A stretch of 64,000 nucleotides of DNA, taken from assembly GCF_002288385.1 (NCBI RefSeq), contig NZ_CP016783.1:434001-498000 (forward strand), in the 5' to 3' direction. The notes under the pieces were generated by a model. That model was not told the origin of the DNA, did no database searches, and saw only the letters and a program-made list of their open reading frames with translations. Each line of letters opens with the position of its first letter. The stretch's first letter is position 1. Positions 34,537 through 43,474 of the stretch are shown piece by piece. Both the position numbers and the translations under genes were made by a program. The stretch comes from Candidatus Planktophila lacus (GTDB lineage Bacteria > Actinomycetota > Actinomycetes > Nanopelagicales > Nanopelagicaceae).

Positions 34537-35085
34537 ATGAAAATTTATGCGATCGCCACTGGCGCAACCGTTGCTCTGGCTCTAGTTGTTGCCCCATCTG
34601 CCTCTGCCGCTGCTAAAGAAGGTGCGGCATGCAAGAAGGCGGGACAGTCTTCGACAGTATCTGGTCGCAAATTTACTTGTGTGAAAAAGGGAAGTAAGTT
34701 GGTTTGGAATAAAGGTGTGGTGGTTAAGAGCGCACCAACTGCATCGGCAACTGCTGCTGCAAGTGCGGCACCTGCTGCACCAGCGATGAGTGCAACTCCA
34801 ATGGCAACCAAATCTGCAGAGCCAAGTAAATCTGCAGCTCCAGCTTCAACGGGTTACACAATGGAGCGCGTAAAAGCTAACGGCACATCTTCTAGTTGTT
34901 GGACTGTAATTAATGGATATGTTTACGATTTAACGAAATGGATTGGTTCTCATCCAGGCGGATCAGGTGCAATTACATCTTTATGTGGCACAGATGGCAC
35001 ATCAGAGTTTCTTGCTATGCACCGTGGACAGGGAAAGCCAGAAGCGCGCTTAAGTGGTTATGCGCTTGGCAAACTAGAAAAGTAA
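34537..35085 (+). CDS. Secreted cytochrome b5-like heme protein with N-terminal Cys module
   Basis: A 182-aa exported protein. A signal peptide (to about ASA, residue 24) is followed by the Cys module AACKKAGQSS, FTCVKKGSKLVWNKG (residues 30-60), a Thr/Ala/Pro linker (61-105) and a small cytochrome-b5-like domain. That domain shows CWTVINGYVYDLTKW, His139 in HPGG and His162 in MHRGQ, the expected heme ligands, plus two cysteines. An extracellular electron or heme carrier is inferred. The stop is 1 base from the convergent cupin stop. Confidence 0.82.
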   Translation: MKIYAIATGATVALALVVAPSASAAAKEGAACKKAGQSSTVSGRKFTCVKKGSKLVWNKGVVVKSAPTASATAAASAAPAAPAMSATPMATKSAEPSKSAAPASTGYTMERVKANGTSSSCWTVINGYVYDLTKWIGSHPGGSGAITSLCGTDGTSEFLAMHRGQGKPEARLSGYALGKLEK

Positions 35086-35086
35086 G

Positions 35087-35545
35087 TTACGAGCGAATAA
35101 AAGCGGCAACTTCAGAATTGCTCTTCATTTCGGCAAGTTCTTCAGCGGTTGGCAGAGTTGGGCGATCGCGTTTTACCTTGACCATACATAGGAAGCCAAG
35201 CACTTCGTTTTCAGCGGCGCGGAATTGGTGCCACGCCCATGATGGAACGTAGACCAAGTCATGAATTGCTAGAGGTAGAACTTCATCGCCAACTAAACAA
35301 GAGCCCTTACCTTTAATCGGAATCACTAGGTGGGTGTGCTCGTGCTTTTCGAGAGTGGTGTGGCCGCCGGCATCTACTTCGAAGTAGCGAACTTCCATAC
35401 CTTCTTGATGTTCTTCACCAAATAAGACGCGGCGGGTTACATCTTTAAATGTGGCATCGCCATCTTCATCTTTGTAGACGAGCTCTTCAACGTTGCGCCA
35501 GCGATGAGGTTCATCTTGGGTAACGTGGAATTTGCTCGTGCTCAT
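35087..35545 (-). CDS. Cupin-domain protein
   Basis: A 152-aa protein with a single cupin barrel: HTTLEKHEHTHLVIPIKGKG (metal histidines and Glu) and VYVPSWAWHQFRA. The metal site is complete. The C-terminal 40 residues are helical. Substrate unknown. It is leaderless with an ideal TATAAT. Confidence 0.85.
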   Translation of the reverse strand: MSTSKFHVTQDEPHRWRNVEELVYKDEDGDATFKDVTRRVLFGEEHQEGMEVRYFEVDAGGHTTLEKHEHTHLVIPIKGKGSCLVGDEVLPLAIHDLVYVPSWAWHQFRAAENEVLGFLCMVKVKRDRPTLPTAEELAEMKSNSEVAAFIRS

Positions 35546-35551
35546 TCGGCG

Positions 35552-35557
35552 ATTATA
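35552..35557 (-). promoter_or_regulatory. -10 box TATAAT, leaderless start
   Basis: On the minus strand a consensus TATAAT ends six bases before the ATG at 35545. Confidence 0.7.
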
Positions 35558-35589
35558 GCCGCGATACGGAATTGGTGTTTAATTGGTTT

Positions 35590-36900
35590 ATGAGCGAACA
35601 CAAGTGGGGCTTTAAAACTAAGGCTCTGCACGCTGGCACGCAGCCAGATCCACAAACTGGTGCGCGCGCACTTCCGATTTACCAATCATCAGCATTTGTC
35701 TTTGAAAATACCGAAGATGCCGGAAATTTATTTGCGCTACAGAAGTACGGCAATATCTATAGCCGAATTGGTAACCCAACAGTTTCAGCCTTTGAAGAAA
35801 AGATTGCAGCACTTGAAGGCGGCATCGGGGCCGTTGCAACATCTAGCGGACAAGCAGCGCAGTTCTTAACTTTCGCAGCTCTTGTCGGTACAGGCGATCA
35901 CGTAGTTGCATCATCTGCTTTATATGGCGGCACGTTGACTCAGTTAGATGTCACCTTGCGCCGCTTCGGTGTGGATACAACTTTCGTAAAGTCGGATAAG
36001 GCTGAAGATTTTGCCGCGGCGATCACTGATAAAACCAAGTTTCTTTATGCCGAGATGGTGTCCAACCCAGCATCACAAGTTGGCGATATTGAAGCACTGG
36101 CAAAGGTGGCACACGATGCTGGCCTGCCTTTAGTTATCGATTCAACTGTTGCCACACCATATTTAGTGCGCCCAATCGAATTTGGTGCTGACATTGTTCT
36201 TCACTCAGCAACCAAGTTCTTAGGTGGACACGGCACAACACTGGGCGGTGTAATCGTTGAATCCGGCAAATTTAATTGGGGTAACGGCAAGTTCCCTATG
36301 ATGACCGAGCCAGTTCCTTCATACGGTGGAGTCTCTTGGTGGGAGAACTTCGGTGAATTTGGATTCTTAACCAAGGTTCGCGTTGAACAGCTGCGCGATA
36401 TCGGAGCATCGCTAAGTGCGATGTCAGCTTTCTTATTGGTGCAAGGCGTTGAAACGCTGCCACAACGTATGCGCGATCACGTCATCAATGCCAAAGCCGT
36501 CTCGGAATGGTTAGAAAGTGATTCACGTATTGCCTGGGTCAAGTACTCAGGACTTGCTAGCCATCCACATTATGCGCGCGCTAAGAAGTACATGCCAGAA
36601 GGTCCTGGTTCAGTATTTTCATTTGGCGTTAAGGCATCAGGTGATTTATCTGGACGCCAAACAGGTGAGAAATTTATTAACTCGGTGCAGTTAGCGAGCC
36701 ACTTAGCCAATATCGGAGATGTGCGCACGCTAGTGATTCACCCAGCAAGCACCACGCACCGCCAGTTAACTGATGATCAGTTGATTGAGGCCGGAGTTCC
36801 ACAAGACTTGGTTCGCATAAGCGTAGGCTTGGAAGATATTGAAGATATCTTGTGGGATCTAGATCAGGCTTTAACAACTGCAACAGGTAAGGCTCGCTAA
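35590..36900 (+). CDS. metY: O-acetylhomoserine sulfhydrylase
   Basis: A 436-aa PLP enzyme of the Cys/Met metabolism family, branch MetY: GFKTKALHAGTQPDPQTGAR, YSRIGNPT, SSGQAAQFLT and the PLP lysine in HSATKFLGGHGT. It makes homocysteine from O-acetylhomoserine and sulfide. The donor is made by MetX, encoded 25 kb downstream. The start is ATG 35590, where TTTAAT lies six bases upstream; a TTG at 35572 is less likely. The next gene overlaps by one base. Confidence 0.93.
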   Translation: MSEHKWGFKTKALHAGTQPDPQTGARALPIYQSSAFVFENTEDAGNLFALQKYGNIYSRIGNPTVSAFEEKIAALEGGIGAVATSSGQAAQFLTFAALVGTGDHVVASSALYGGTLTQLDVTLRRFGVDTTFVKSDKAEDFAAAITDKTKFLYAEMVSNPASQVGDIEALAKVAHDAGLPLVIDSTVATPYLVRPIEFGADIVLHSATKFLGGHGTTLGGVIVESGKFNWGNGKFPMMTEPVPSYGGVSWWENFGEFGFLTKVRVEQLRDIGASLSAMSAFLLVQGVETLPQRMRDHVINAKAVSEWLESDSRIAWVKYSGLASHPHYARAKKYMPEGPGSVFSFGVKASGDLSGRQTGEKFINSVQLASHLANIGDVRTLVIHPASTTHRQLTDDQLIEAGVPQDLVRISVGLEDIEDILWDLDQALTTATGKAR

Positions 36901-37379
36901 TGGCATTTACTGAACCAAACGCGATGGAGCGTTTGAAGTACATGCAGGATGCCAAGACCGTTGCAATCGTTGGGGCATCAGATAACCCATCACGCGCTAG
37001 TTACTTTGTTGCAACTTATTTACTCTCGGCCGCGCACTTTAAGTTGTTCTTTGTAAACCCGAAGGTCGATGAGATCTTAGGCCAGAAGGTTTATAAGTCA
37101 CTTGCTGATATTCCAGAGCCAGTGGACATTGTCGATGTTTTCAGAAAGGCATCAGATATCCCTGGCGTCCTTGATGAGGCGATCGCAATAAAGGCTAAGA
37201 CTTTCTGGATGCAGCTCGGAATTAGCGATGATGTATCTGCCGAACGTGGCGTGGCTGCGGGGCTAAATGTTGTGCAAGATAAATGCATAAAGATCGAGCA
37301 TGCCCGCTTTGCTGGCGGGCTTAACCTGGCGGGTTTTAATACCGGGATTATCTCTTCCAAGCGCAATAAATCTATTTAG
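36900..37379 (+). CDS. CoA-binding domain protein (YccU-like)
   Basis: A 159-aa Rossmann-fold protein of the CoA_binding family: VAIVGASDNPSRASYFVATYLL, PEPVDIVDVFRKASDIPGVLDEAI and the late QDKCIKIEH. The family binds CoA; its role is unknown. It overlaps metY by one base (TAATG), so it is translationally coupled to methionine synthesis here. Confidence 0.88.
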   Translation: MAFTEPNAMERLKYMQDAKTVAIVGASDNPSRASYFVATYLLSAAHFKLFFVNPKVDEILGQKVYKSLADIPEPVDIVDVFRKASDIPGVLDEAIAIKAKTFWMQLGISDDVSAERGVAAGLNVVQDKCIKIEHARFAGGLNLAGFNTGIISSKRNKSI

Positions 37380-37390
37380 TTAAAGTTAAT

Positions 37391-38863
37391 TTAAATAGTT
37401 CCTGCATCTAAACCCTTTAGAACTTCTTTCGCGCGCACCTTTAACTCAGGTAGATCAGATAAGCGATTAAGACCGAAGATCTGCTGGCTCATGCGGTGGT
37501 TCTTCTTAAAGGTTTCAGAGTGACGATCTAGGAAATCCCAATACAAAGTAGTAAATGGACAAGCGGTATCGCCGGTGCGCAGTTTGGGGTTGTAGGCGCA
37601 GCCTTTACAGTAATTAGACATGCGCGAGATATAGGCACCGCCTGCCGCATATGGCTTAGTCATCATCGCACCGCCATCTGCGTGAACGCCCATACCAATA
37701 ACGTTGGGAACCATTACCCATTCGGTGGCATCGATAAATACTTCGCGCATCCAATCGAGAAATTCTTGTGGGTTGGTGCCGGTGATCAGGGCTAAATTAC
37801 TTAAGACCATAAGGCGCGGGATGTGGTGAACCCAGGCGCGATCTTGAATATCTGTGACGATAGTTTTAACGCAGTTCATCTGGGTCTTGGTGGGATCGCT
37901 AAAGAGCGGCAGAAGTTTCTTGGTGGCGTTAAGTTGATTGTTATCGCGGTATTCAGGGCCTAAGTACCAGTACATGCCATTTACATATTCGCGCCAGCCA
38001 ATTACCTGACGGATGAATCCTTCGGCAGATTCGATCGGAATATCACCGGTGTTGAACTTCTTTACTGCGGCATCGATAACTTCGCTGGCGTGAAGAAGTC
38101 CATTGTTTAGGTATGGGCTAAGAAGTGAATGGTGGAGCGCCCAGTTATCAAGTGCCATGGCATCTTCATATGGCCCAAATGTTGCAAAGTGGTTTTCGAT
38201 GAAGTTATTTAACTGAGCAAGTGCGCCTTTGCGAGTAGTCGCCCATGTTGTGGTGGGAGTGAAGCCCAGTTCTTTACCAACCTCAAGATCAATCGCATCT
38301 GGTTTATGTTCTAAATACTTGGGCCAGGTGTAATTTTTTGGGGGAGGCAAGCGGTTCTCTTTATCGAAGTTCCACGCACCCCCGGTTGGTTTGCCGTTTT
38401 CGATCAAGATATTTAAGCGAGCACGTTGAGCGCGATAGAAAGTCTCCATCAGATAACTCTTCTGCGAATCTGCCCAGATAAAGAAGTGCTTGCGGGTGGT
38501 TAGGAAGAAGTCGTTTTCTACTAATTCTGCGCCGAATCCTTTGAGTTGTTCCATCTGGCGATGAGATGAAGGTTCGGCGCAGATTAACTTGTGGGTCTTA
38601 TATTTCTTTTGAACCTTGGTTATGCCATCGATTGTGGTTGGAGCTTTCTCATATTCCACGGTGAAGCCTTCATCGCGCAGTGATTGTGCAAAGTGGCGAG
38701 CGGAGGAGATAAGAAAGTGCAGGCGCTGTGGGTGCCAGTTCCGGCCGGTGGTCATGCGCGCACTTTCGACCATCACAATTACATCTTGCTTAGGGTCAGC
38801 GTTCTTTAGCGCGCCAAATTTGCGGTGCAGGTGATCAAAAGGAAGATAGATCAGCTGCGACAT
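37391..38863 (-). CDS. phrB: Fe-S cluster photolyase/cryptochrome (bacterial (6-4) type)
   Basis: A 490-aa flavoprotein of the iron-sulfur bacterial cryptochrome/photolyase group. Seen: an N-terminal segment with ESARMTTGRNWHPQRLHFL, the FAD region RQVIGWREYVNGMYW and four candidate cluster cysteines: QMNCVKT, YCKGC and ACPF. Members repair (6-4) pyrimidine photoproducts with light, which suits a surface-water organism. It is single and probably leaderless. Confidence 0.9.
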   Translation of the reverse strand: MSQLIYLPFDHLHRKFGALKNADPKQDVIVMVESARMTTGRNWHPQRLHFLISSARHFAQSLRDEGFTVEYEKAPTTIDGITKVQKKYKTHKLICAEPSSHRQMEQLKGFGAELVENDFFLTTRKHFFIWADSQKSYLMETFYRAQRARLNILIENGKPTGGAWNFDKENRLPPPKNYTWPKYLEHKPDAIDLEVGKELGFTPTTTWATTRKGALAQLNNFIENHFATFGPYEDAMALDNWALHHSLLSPYLNNGLLHASEVIDAAVKKFNTGDIPIESAEGFIRQVIGWREYVNGMYWYLGPEYRDNNQLNATKKLLPLFSDPTKTQMNCVKTIVTDIQDRAWVHHIPRLMVLSNLALITGTNPQEFLDWMREVFIDATEWVMVPNVIGMGVHADGGAMMTKPYAAGGAYISRMSNYCKGCAYNPKLRTGDTACPFTTLYWDFLDRHSETFKKNHRMSQQIFGLNRLSDLPELKVRAKEVLKGLDAGTI

Positions 38864-38869
38864 GCGTAA

Positions 38870-38875
38870 AGAGTA
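38870..38875 (-). promoter_or_regulatory. -10 box TACTCT, leaderless start
   Basis: On the minus strand TACTCT ends six bases before the ATG at 38863. Confidence 0.5.
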
Positions 38876-38905
38876 ATTGGATCAGCGTTTTTACGCGCCT
38901 TTTAG

Positions 38906-40138
38906 CTACTTCTTTTTAAAGCCAGTTGGGCACTTAGGTGGTGCGCCGGTTACTTTCTTGGAGGTCTTGCCTTTGACGCAAGTGATTGTGGATTTCTTTG
39001 GCGCAACTGTTTTAGTAGCCTCCGCTGGCTTCTTAAAGCTAACTGCCAATCGCGGTGATGAGTAAGAGAACCCGTAGGCACGCAGATTGATCCAATCGTT
39101 CTTTGCGTCATAGGTCGCAGTCACTGTTGCAACCTTCTTGGTGCCATCGTCATAGGAAACTTCAACTTTGGCATATCCGGCAGCGATTGCTGGGTCGATA
39201 CCCCACCAATCACGTGCGCGATTTCCTTTAACTTTCAACTCCAGCCAGCCTTCGATCTCTTTGCCGTTTTCATCAAAGTGAACGTTGCCAACCTTTACAA
39301 CGATCTGCTGGCTATCGCGATCAAAGCGGAAATCACTTAGACACCACCAGCCGTTGGTTCCGAGGATCACATCATCGGCGCGAGTATCTGAAGTTTTATT
39401 TCCTGCATCCCAATAGACCATGTTGACTGCCATATTGCGTTGAGTTGATGCGGCTTTCAAAAGATTAGATTCGCAGACCGGATCGTTCGGGCGGGCTGCC
39501 GGGCTATTTTCAGGGAGTCCCTTAACGGTAATTAAATCTCCAGTGACGCTAACTTGTGGATCGCGAACATTGGAGAGCACCCATTTGATTCGCTTGGAAA
39601 AGCCTGGGCTCTTTAAAATAAATTGAAAGTAGTAGCCCGCTGGAAGAGAAGCCTTATTCATATCATTTGAAGTTAAATAGATCTGCAGACTGCTATTCAT
39701 CAAGTGAACGCTGGCGCTGACTTCACTTGATCCATCAGTAGTTGTTACACCAGCAGGTAGAGTCCAGATATGAGCTAATCCGCCGAAGTCCTTTACTGAA
39801 GAGTAATTCTCAATTTGTTCTCCTTGAGGAGATGAAATCATTTGCCACTCTTGAACGGCAGTAGTTGGGTCGAAGTTTGGTTGCTTCTTGTATTTCATTT
39901 CACCAACTTCGGTGCCATCTTCTTTAATAACCTTGATGCTCTGAGTGCAATCTGTTGTGATCTTCCACTGCTCATCGCAAGGGAGCCAAACTCCGTAACG
40001 CACATCGGTGATGCCAGTTTGCTTCCACCACTTTGGTTCAGGTGGCATCGGAAAAGGATCGGCGGCGCTGGCGGGGGTAAGAGTGGTTGCAGCCAGGAGT
40101 AAGGCGATTGCGATGCGAAGCGCTGAACGAGTTTTCAT
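38906..40138 (-). CDS. Secreted protein with Cys/Lys-rich C-terminal tail
   Basis: A 410-aa exported protein with a signal peptide (MKTRSALRIAIALLLAATTL..ASA). The body has paired cysteines (LPCDEQ..TDCTQS; PVCESN; WWCLSD). Near the end, KKVATVTATYDAKNDWINLR and AYGFSYSSPRLAV parallel the same region of the 14.8-16.5 kb protein, then follow a short linker and the tail TITCVKGKTSKKVTG with KCPTGFKKK. Function unknown; the two proteins are paralogues at least in this part. Confidence 0.78.
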   Translation of the reverse strand: MKTRSALRIAIALLLAATTLTPASAADPFPMPPEPKWWKQTGITDVRYGVWLPCDEQWKITTDCTQSIKVIKEDGTEVGEMKYKKQPNFDPTTAVQEWQMISSPQGEQIENYSSVKDFGGLAHIWTLPAGVTTTDGSSEVSASVHLMNSSLQIYLTSNDMNKASLPAGYYFQFILKSPGFSKRIKWVLSNVRDPQVSVTGDLITVKGLPENSPAARPNDPVCESNLLKAASTQRNMAVNMVYWDAGNKTSDTRADDVILGTNGWWCLSDFRFDRDSQQIVVKVGNVHFDENGKEIEGWLELKVKGNRARDWWGIDPAIAAGYAKVEVSYDDGTKKVATVTATYDAKNDWINLRAYGFSYSSPRLAVSFKKPAEATKTVAPKKSTITCVKGKTSKKVTGAPPKCPTGFKKK

Positions 40139-40276
40139 GGCTACTTCACCGTTTCTTTTGCCACTTTTTATGCGCCCAGTGCGGTTGTCGGCGCGCTGGA
40201 TTAGAGTCTAAATCTAGGTAGTCCTATGCCCATCGGCAATAGCAGGTGGCGAACTTGTACTCACAAGGAGGCAGAA

Positions 40277-40675
40277 ATGTTCGAACTATTGGCTCTTACG
40301 GCGGTTATCTATCTCTTTATCAATCGCAGGAAGAAGGTGCGCAAGCCGCGGGGGATCGATGCCGAACTCCGCGAGCTAGTCGAGAGCACTTATTACTCCG
40401 ATGCGATGGCCGCTGAGATCAAGGGTTATCTGCTTTCAGTTGTTGGCGATGATCGCGATGGCGCCGAGAAATTTTCCGATGCACGAATTGCGCAGGCGCA
40501 ATCTATTTTAGATAAGGCCGGGCCTTCCGCTTTTTACTGGATGACTGAAATCGCAACGCAATTAGCGGTTTTATCTGCCGCCAAGATCAATGGCATCGCC
40601 ACAAATGTTGAAAGCGAGATTGGCGCTGACCCAGTAACGCCGGAAAGCGTTGTTCGCATCGTCGTTCAAGGTTAA
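40277..40675 (+). CDS. Membrane-anchored protein of unknown function
   Basis: A 132-aa protein with one N-terminal hydrophobic segment (FELLALTAVIYLFI), a basic stop-transfer (NRRKKVRKPR) and a cytoplasmic helical domain. The ATG at 40277 has AAGGAGG ahead and is preferred over an upstream open frame. No family is recognised. Confidence 0.7.
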   Translation: MFELLALTAVIYLFINRRKKVRKPRGIDAELRELVESTYYSDAMAAEIKGYLLSVVGDDRDGAEKFSDARIAQAQSILDKAGPSAFYWMTEIATQLAVLSAAKINGIATNVESEIGADPVTPESVVRIVVQG

Positions 40676-40803
40676 GAAAATTACAGAAAGTAGTTTTAAT
40701 TATTTGATTAAATTATTTGATTGCACTTGCAGAGAAAGAATTTTGATATATATTTAGTGGACCGCGCCGGTTCGCCAGAACCGACACGGCCGCCAGATGC
40801 GAA

Positions 40804-40920
40804 TTAAAGATTGCTGAGATCCGGCCCGTCGTTATTTCGACGGGCGCTTCGCATTTCCACGTATCTAAATACGAGGTCGGCTAAGGCAACGACAAGCGTC
40901 ACCCAATCGGTAGCTCTCAT
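40804..40920 (-). CDS. Possible 38-aa membrane miniprotein
   Basis: Encodes MRATDWVTLVVALADLVFRY followed by VEMRSARRNNDGPDLSNL. AAAGGAG lies ten bases before its ATG, and a two-codon ORF (ATG AAA TGA) overlaps that ATG. The last codons coincide with a stable hairpin. The case rests on the ribosome site and one hydrophobic helix only. Confidence 0.4.
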   Translation of the reverse strand: MRATDWVTLVVALADLVFRYVEMRSARRNNDGPDLSNL

Positions 40921-41116
40921 TTCATTTGCACTCCTTTCTCCATTCTCAGCCTTTGCTGAGTGAACAAATGGGTCGCTGGCGGCGCGCATCTGCGTGGAGT
41001 TAAGGATTAAGGCGTGCGAAAGGTATTGGTAACAAGCCGCCAAGATTCAGATTTCTCCTTGGCTGTGGATATATCTCAATCAGCCGCTCGGATTAGTTAA
41101 TTAATTGGCCGCTGAT

Positions 41117-41122
41117 TAGAAT
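41117..41122 (+). promoter_or_regulatory. -10 box TAGAAT, leaderless start of prpB
   Basis: TAGAAT ends six bases before the ATG at 41129. Confidence 0.55.
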
Positions 41123-41128
41123 GCGCAG

Positions 41129-42013
41129 ATGAAGCCAGAATCGGCCGGAAGTAAATTTAAGAAGGCGCTGCAGGAAGAGAAGCCACTGCAGATTGTTGGT
41201 GCAATAAATGCAAATCATGCGTTGCTGGCAAAGCGGGCTGGATACCGCGCCATTTACTTATCTGGTGGTGGGGTCGCCGCAGGTTCACTGGGTGTTCCAG
41301 ATCTTGGAATAACAACTTTAGAAGATGTCTTAACTGATGTTCGTCGAATAACTGGAGTTTGTGATCTGCCCCTGTTGGTTGATGCCGATACAGGTTTTGG
41401 GCCATCGGCTTTTAATATCGGTCGCACTGTAAAAGATTTAATCAAAGCAGGCGCAGCTGCAATGCACATTGAAGATCAGGTGCAGGCAAAGCGTTGTGGC
41501 CATCGCCCGAATAAAGAGATTGTTAGCAAGGGCGAAATGGTTGATCGCATTAAGGCAGCCGTTGATGCGCGCACGGATGCAGATTTTGGAATCATGGCGC
41601 GCACAGATTCGATTGCAATTGAAGGTATCGATGCTGCGATTGAAAGAGCACTTGCCTACATTGAAGCTGGTGCTGATTTTGTTTTCCCTGAGGCGATCCG
41701 CGATCTGGAAAGTTATAAGAAGTTTGCCGCCGCTGTTGGTAAGCCGATCTTGGCTAACATCACCGAATTTGGTTTAACCCCTTTATTTACTCGTGACGAA
41801 CTCGGCGCCAATGGCGTGGGAATGATCTTGTATCCGTTGTCAGCTTTCCGCGCGATGAACAAGGCGGCCGAAAACGTTTATGAGGCGATTCGCCGTGATG
41901 GAACCCAAGCCGGTGTCATCGATTCGATGCAGACCCGCGAAGAGTTGTACGAGCGAATTAATTATTATGAATTCGAAAAAGCGCTAGATCAATTCCAGAG
42001 CGAAAAGGATTAG
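41129..42013 (+). CDS. prpB: 2-Methylisocitrate lyase
   Basis: A 294-aa member of the isocitrate lyase/PEP mutase family with the lyase signature KRCGHR (121-126, catalytic Cys123), DADTGFG and HIEDQV. It splits 2-methylisocitrate to pyruvate and succinate. PrpD follows 2 bases after its stop. No methylcitrate synthase (prpC) lies in the window. Confidence 0.93.
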   Translation: MKPESAGSKFKKALQEEKPLQIVGAINANHALLAKRAGYRAIYLSGGGVAAGSLGVPDLGITTLEDVLTDVRRITGVCDLPLLVDADTGFGPSAFNIGRTVKDLIKAGAAAMHIEDQVQAKRCGHRPNKEIVSKGEMVDRIKAAVDARTDADFGIMARTDSIAIEGIDAAIERALAYIEAGADFVFPEAIRDLESYKKFAAAVGKPILANITEFGLTPLFTRDELGANGVGMILYPLSAFRAMNKAAENVYEAIRRDGTQAGVIDSMQTREELYERINYYEFEKALDQFQSEKD

Positions 42014-42015
42014 TA

Positions 42016-43470
42016 ATGTCGGCAAATATCACCCGTGTAAATCAGGAGTTCGATAAAGAAATCGTAGATATCGTCGATTACGTCTTTGATTACGAAGTTA
42101 CTTCGGATCTGGCATATGAAACTGCGTGGTCATGTTTGATGGACACCTTGGGTTGTGGCCTGGAATCACTCGAATACGAAGCCTGCACCAAGTTGCTTGG
42201 TCCGCTAGTTCCAGAACTTCAGGTTAAAGATGGTGTGCGCGTTCCGGGCACCGCTTATCGCTTAGATCCAGTGCAGGGTGCATTTAATATCGGTGCCCTT
42301 ATCCGTTGGTTAGATTTCAATGACACCTGGCTTGCCGCTGAATGGGGACACCCATCAGATAACTTAAGCGCGATCTTGTCTGTCGCTGACTGGATCTCGC
42401 AGCATCCGCAATATGGCACCGGTAAGAAACTCACTATGCGCGATGTAATGACTGCGATGATCAAGGCCCACGAAATTCAGGGCTGCATCGCACTTGAAAA
42501 TTCATTTAACAAAGTTGGTCTAGATCACGTGATCTTGGTAAAGATCGCATCCACCGCTGTGGTTTCGCAGATGCTCGGTTTAACTCGCGAGCAAGCGCTT
42601 AACGCGGTTTCACTTGCTTGGATCGATGGACATTCACTTCGCACATATCGCCATTACCCAAATGCGGGATCACGTAAATCTTGGGCGGCAGGCGATGCCA
42701 CATCTCGCGCGGTGCGTCTTGCACTTATGGCCAAGTTAGGTGAGATGGGTTATCCATCTGCACTAACTGCCAAGACCTGGGGTTTCTACGACACCTTGTT
42801 CCGCGGCAATCACTTTAAATTCCAACGCCCATACGGTTCATATGTAATGGAGAACGTGCTCTTTAAGATTTCCTACCCAGCAGAGTTCCACTCACAAACA
42901 GCGGTAGAAGCAGCATTTACGCTGCATAAGCAGATGGTTGCTGCAGGAAAGACCAGCGATGACATCGCCAAGATCAGCATCCGCACCCACGAAGCATGTA
43001 TCCGAATCATCGATAAGAAGGGGCCGCTTAATAACCCTGCAGATCGCGATCACTGTATCCAGTACATGGTTGCGGTGCCGTTGATCTTTGGTCGTTTAAC
43101 TGCCCGTGACTACGAAGATGTAATCGCGGATGATCCACGAGTTGATGCGCTGCGCGCGAAGATGCACCTGCGCGAAGATGAAAGCTTTACTGCAGATTAC
43201 TTTGACCCCGCAAAGCGTTCGATCGCTAATGCAATGACCATCGAATTTAACGATGGAACAGTGCTTGGTGAAGAAGTCGTCGAATATCCAGTAGGCCATG
43301 CTCGTCGTCGCGCTGAGGGAATTCCGTTGCTAGTTGAGAAATTCAAGATCAACTTAAACCGCATCTTCGACGCCAATCAACAGAAGAAGATCTTGGACCT
43401 TTGCTTAGATCGCAAAGCGCTGGAGGCCACTGAAGTTAAGGACTTCATGGCGATGTTGGTCAAGGAATAA
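42016..43470 (+). CDS. prpD: 2-Methylcitrate dehydratase
   Basis: A 484-aa MmgE/PrpD protein. Seen: WLDFNDTWLAAEWGHPSDN, HSLRTYRHYPNAGSRKSW and PAEFHSQTAVEAA, all typical of PrpD. It dehydrates 2-methylcitrate in propionate breakdown. AAAGGA precedes the ATG. Propionyl-CoA could come from MmsA encoded at 11.7 kb. Confidence 0.93.
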   Translation: MSANITRVNQEFDKEIVDIVDYVFDYEVTSDLAYETAWSCLMDTLGCGLESLEYEACTKLLGPLVPELQVKDGVRVPGTAYRLDPVQGAFNIGALIRWLDFNDTWLAAEWGHPSDNLSAILSVADWISQHPQYGTGKKLTMRDVMTAMIKAHEIQGCIALENSFNKVGLDHVILVKIASTAVVSQMLGLTREQALNAVSLAWIDGHSLRTYRHYPNAGSRKSWAAGDATSRAVRLALMAKLGEMGYPSALTAKTWGFYDTLFRGNHFKFQRPYGSYVMENVLFKISYPAEFHSQTAVEAAFTLHKQMVAAGKTSDDIAKISIRTHEACIRIIDKKGPLNNPADRDHCIQYMVAVPLIFGRLTARDYEDVIADDPRVDALRAKMHLREDESFTADYFDPAKRSIANAMTIEFNDGTVLGEEVVEYPVGHARRRAEGIPLLVEKFKINLNRIFDANQQKKILDLCLDRKALEATEVKDFMAMLVKE

Positions 43471-43474
43471 ACCT

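Larger units (their letters stand above)
40676..41128. other. Intergenic stretch with hairpins, no firm gene
   Basis: This 450-base stretch holds an A/T-rich part (40680-40760), a hairpin CGGTTC-gcca-GAACCG near 40772-40787, a second hairpin GCCCGTCG/CGACGGGC (40824-40845) and one small candidate gene on the minus strand. The last 20 bases carry the prpB promoter. Confidence 0.6.

Noticed and set aside
40804-41043. 79-aa minus-strand frame as a full gene
   Set aside because: The upstream half has no ribosome site or -10 box and an unlikely composition. Only the last 38 residues, with AAAGGAG ahead, are kept as a weak candidate.
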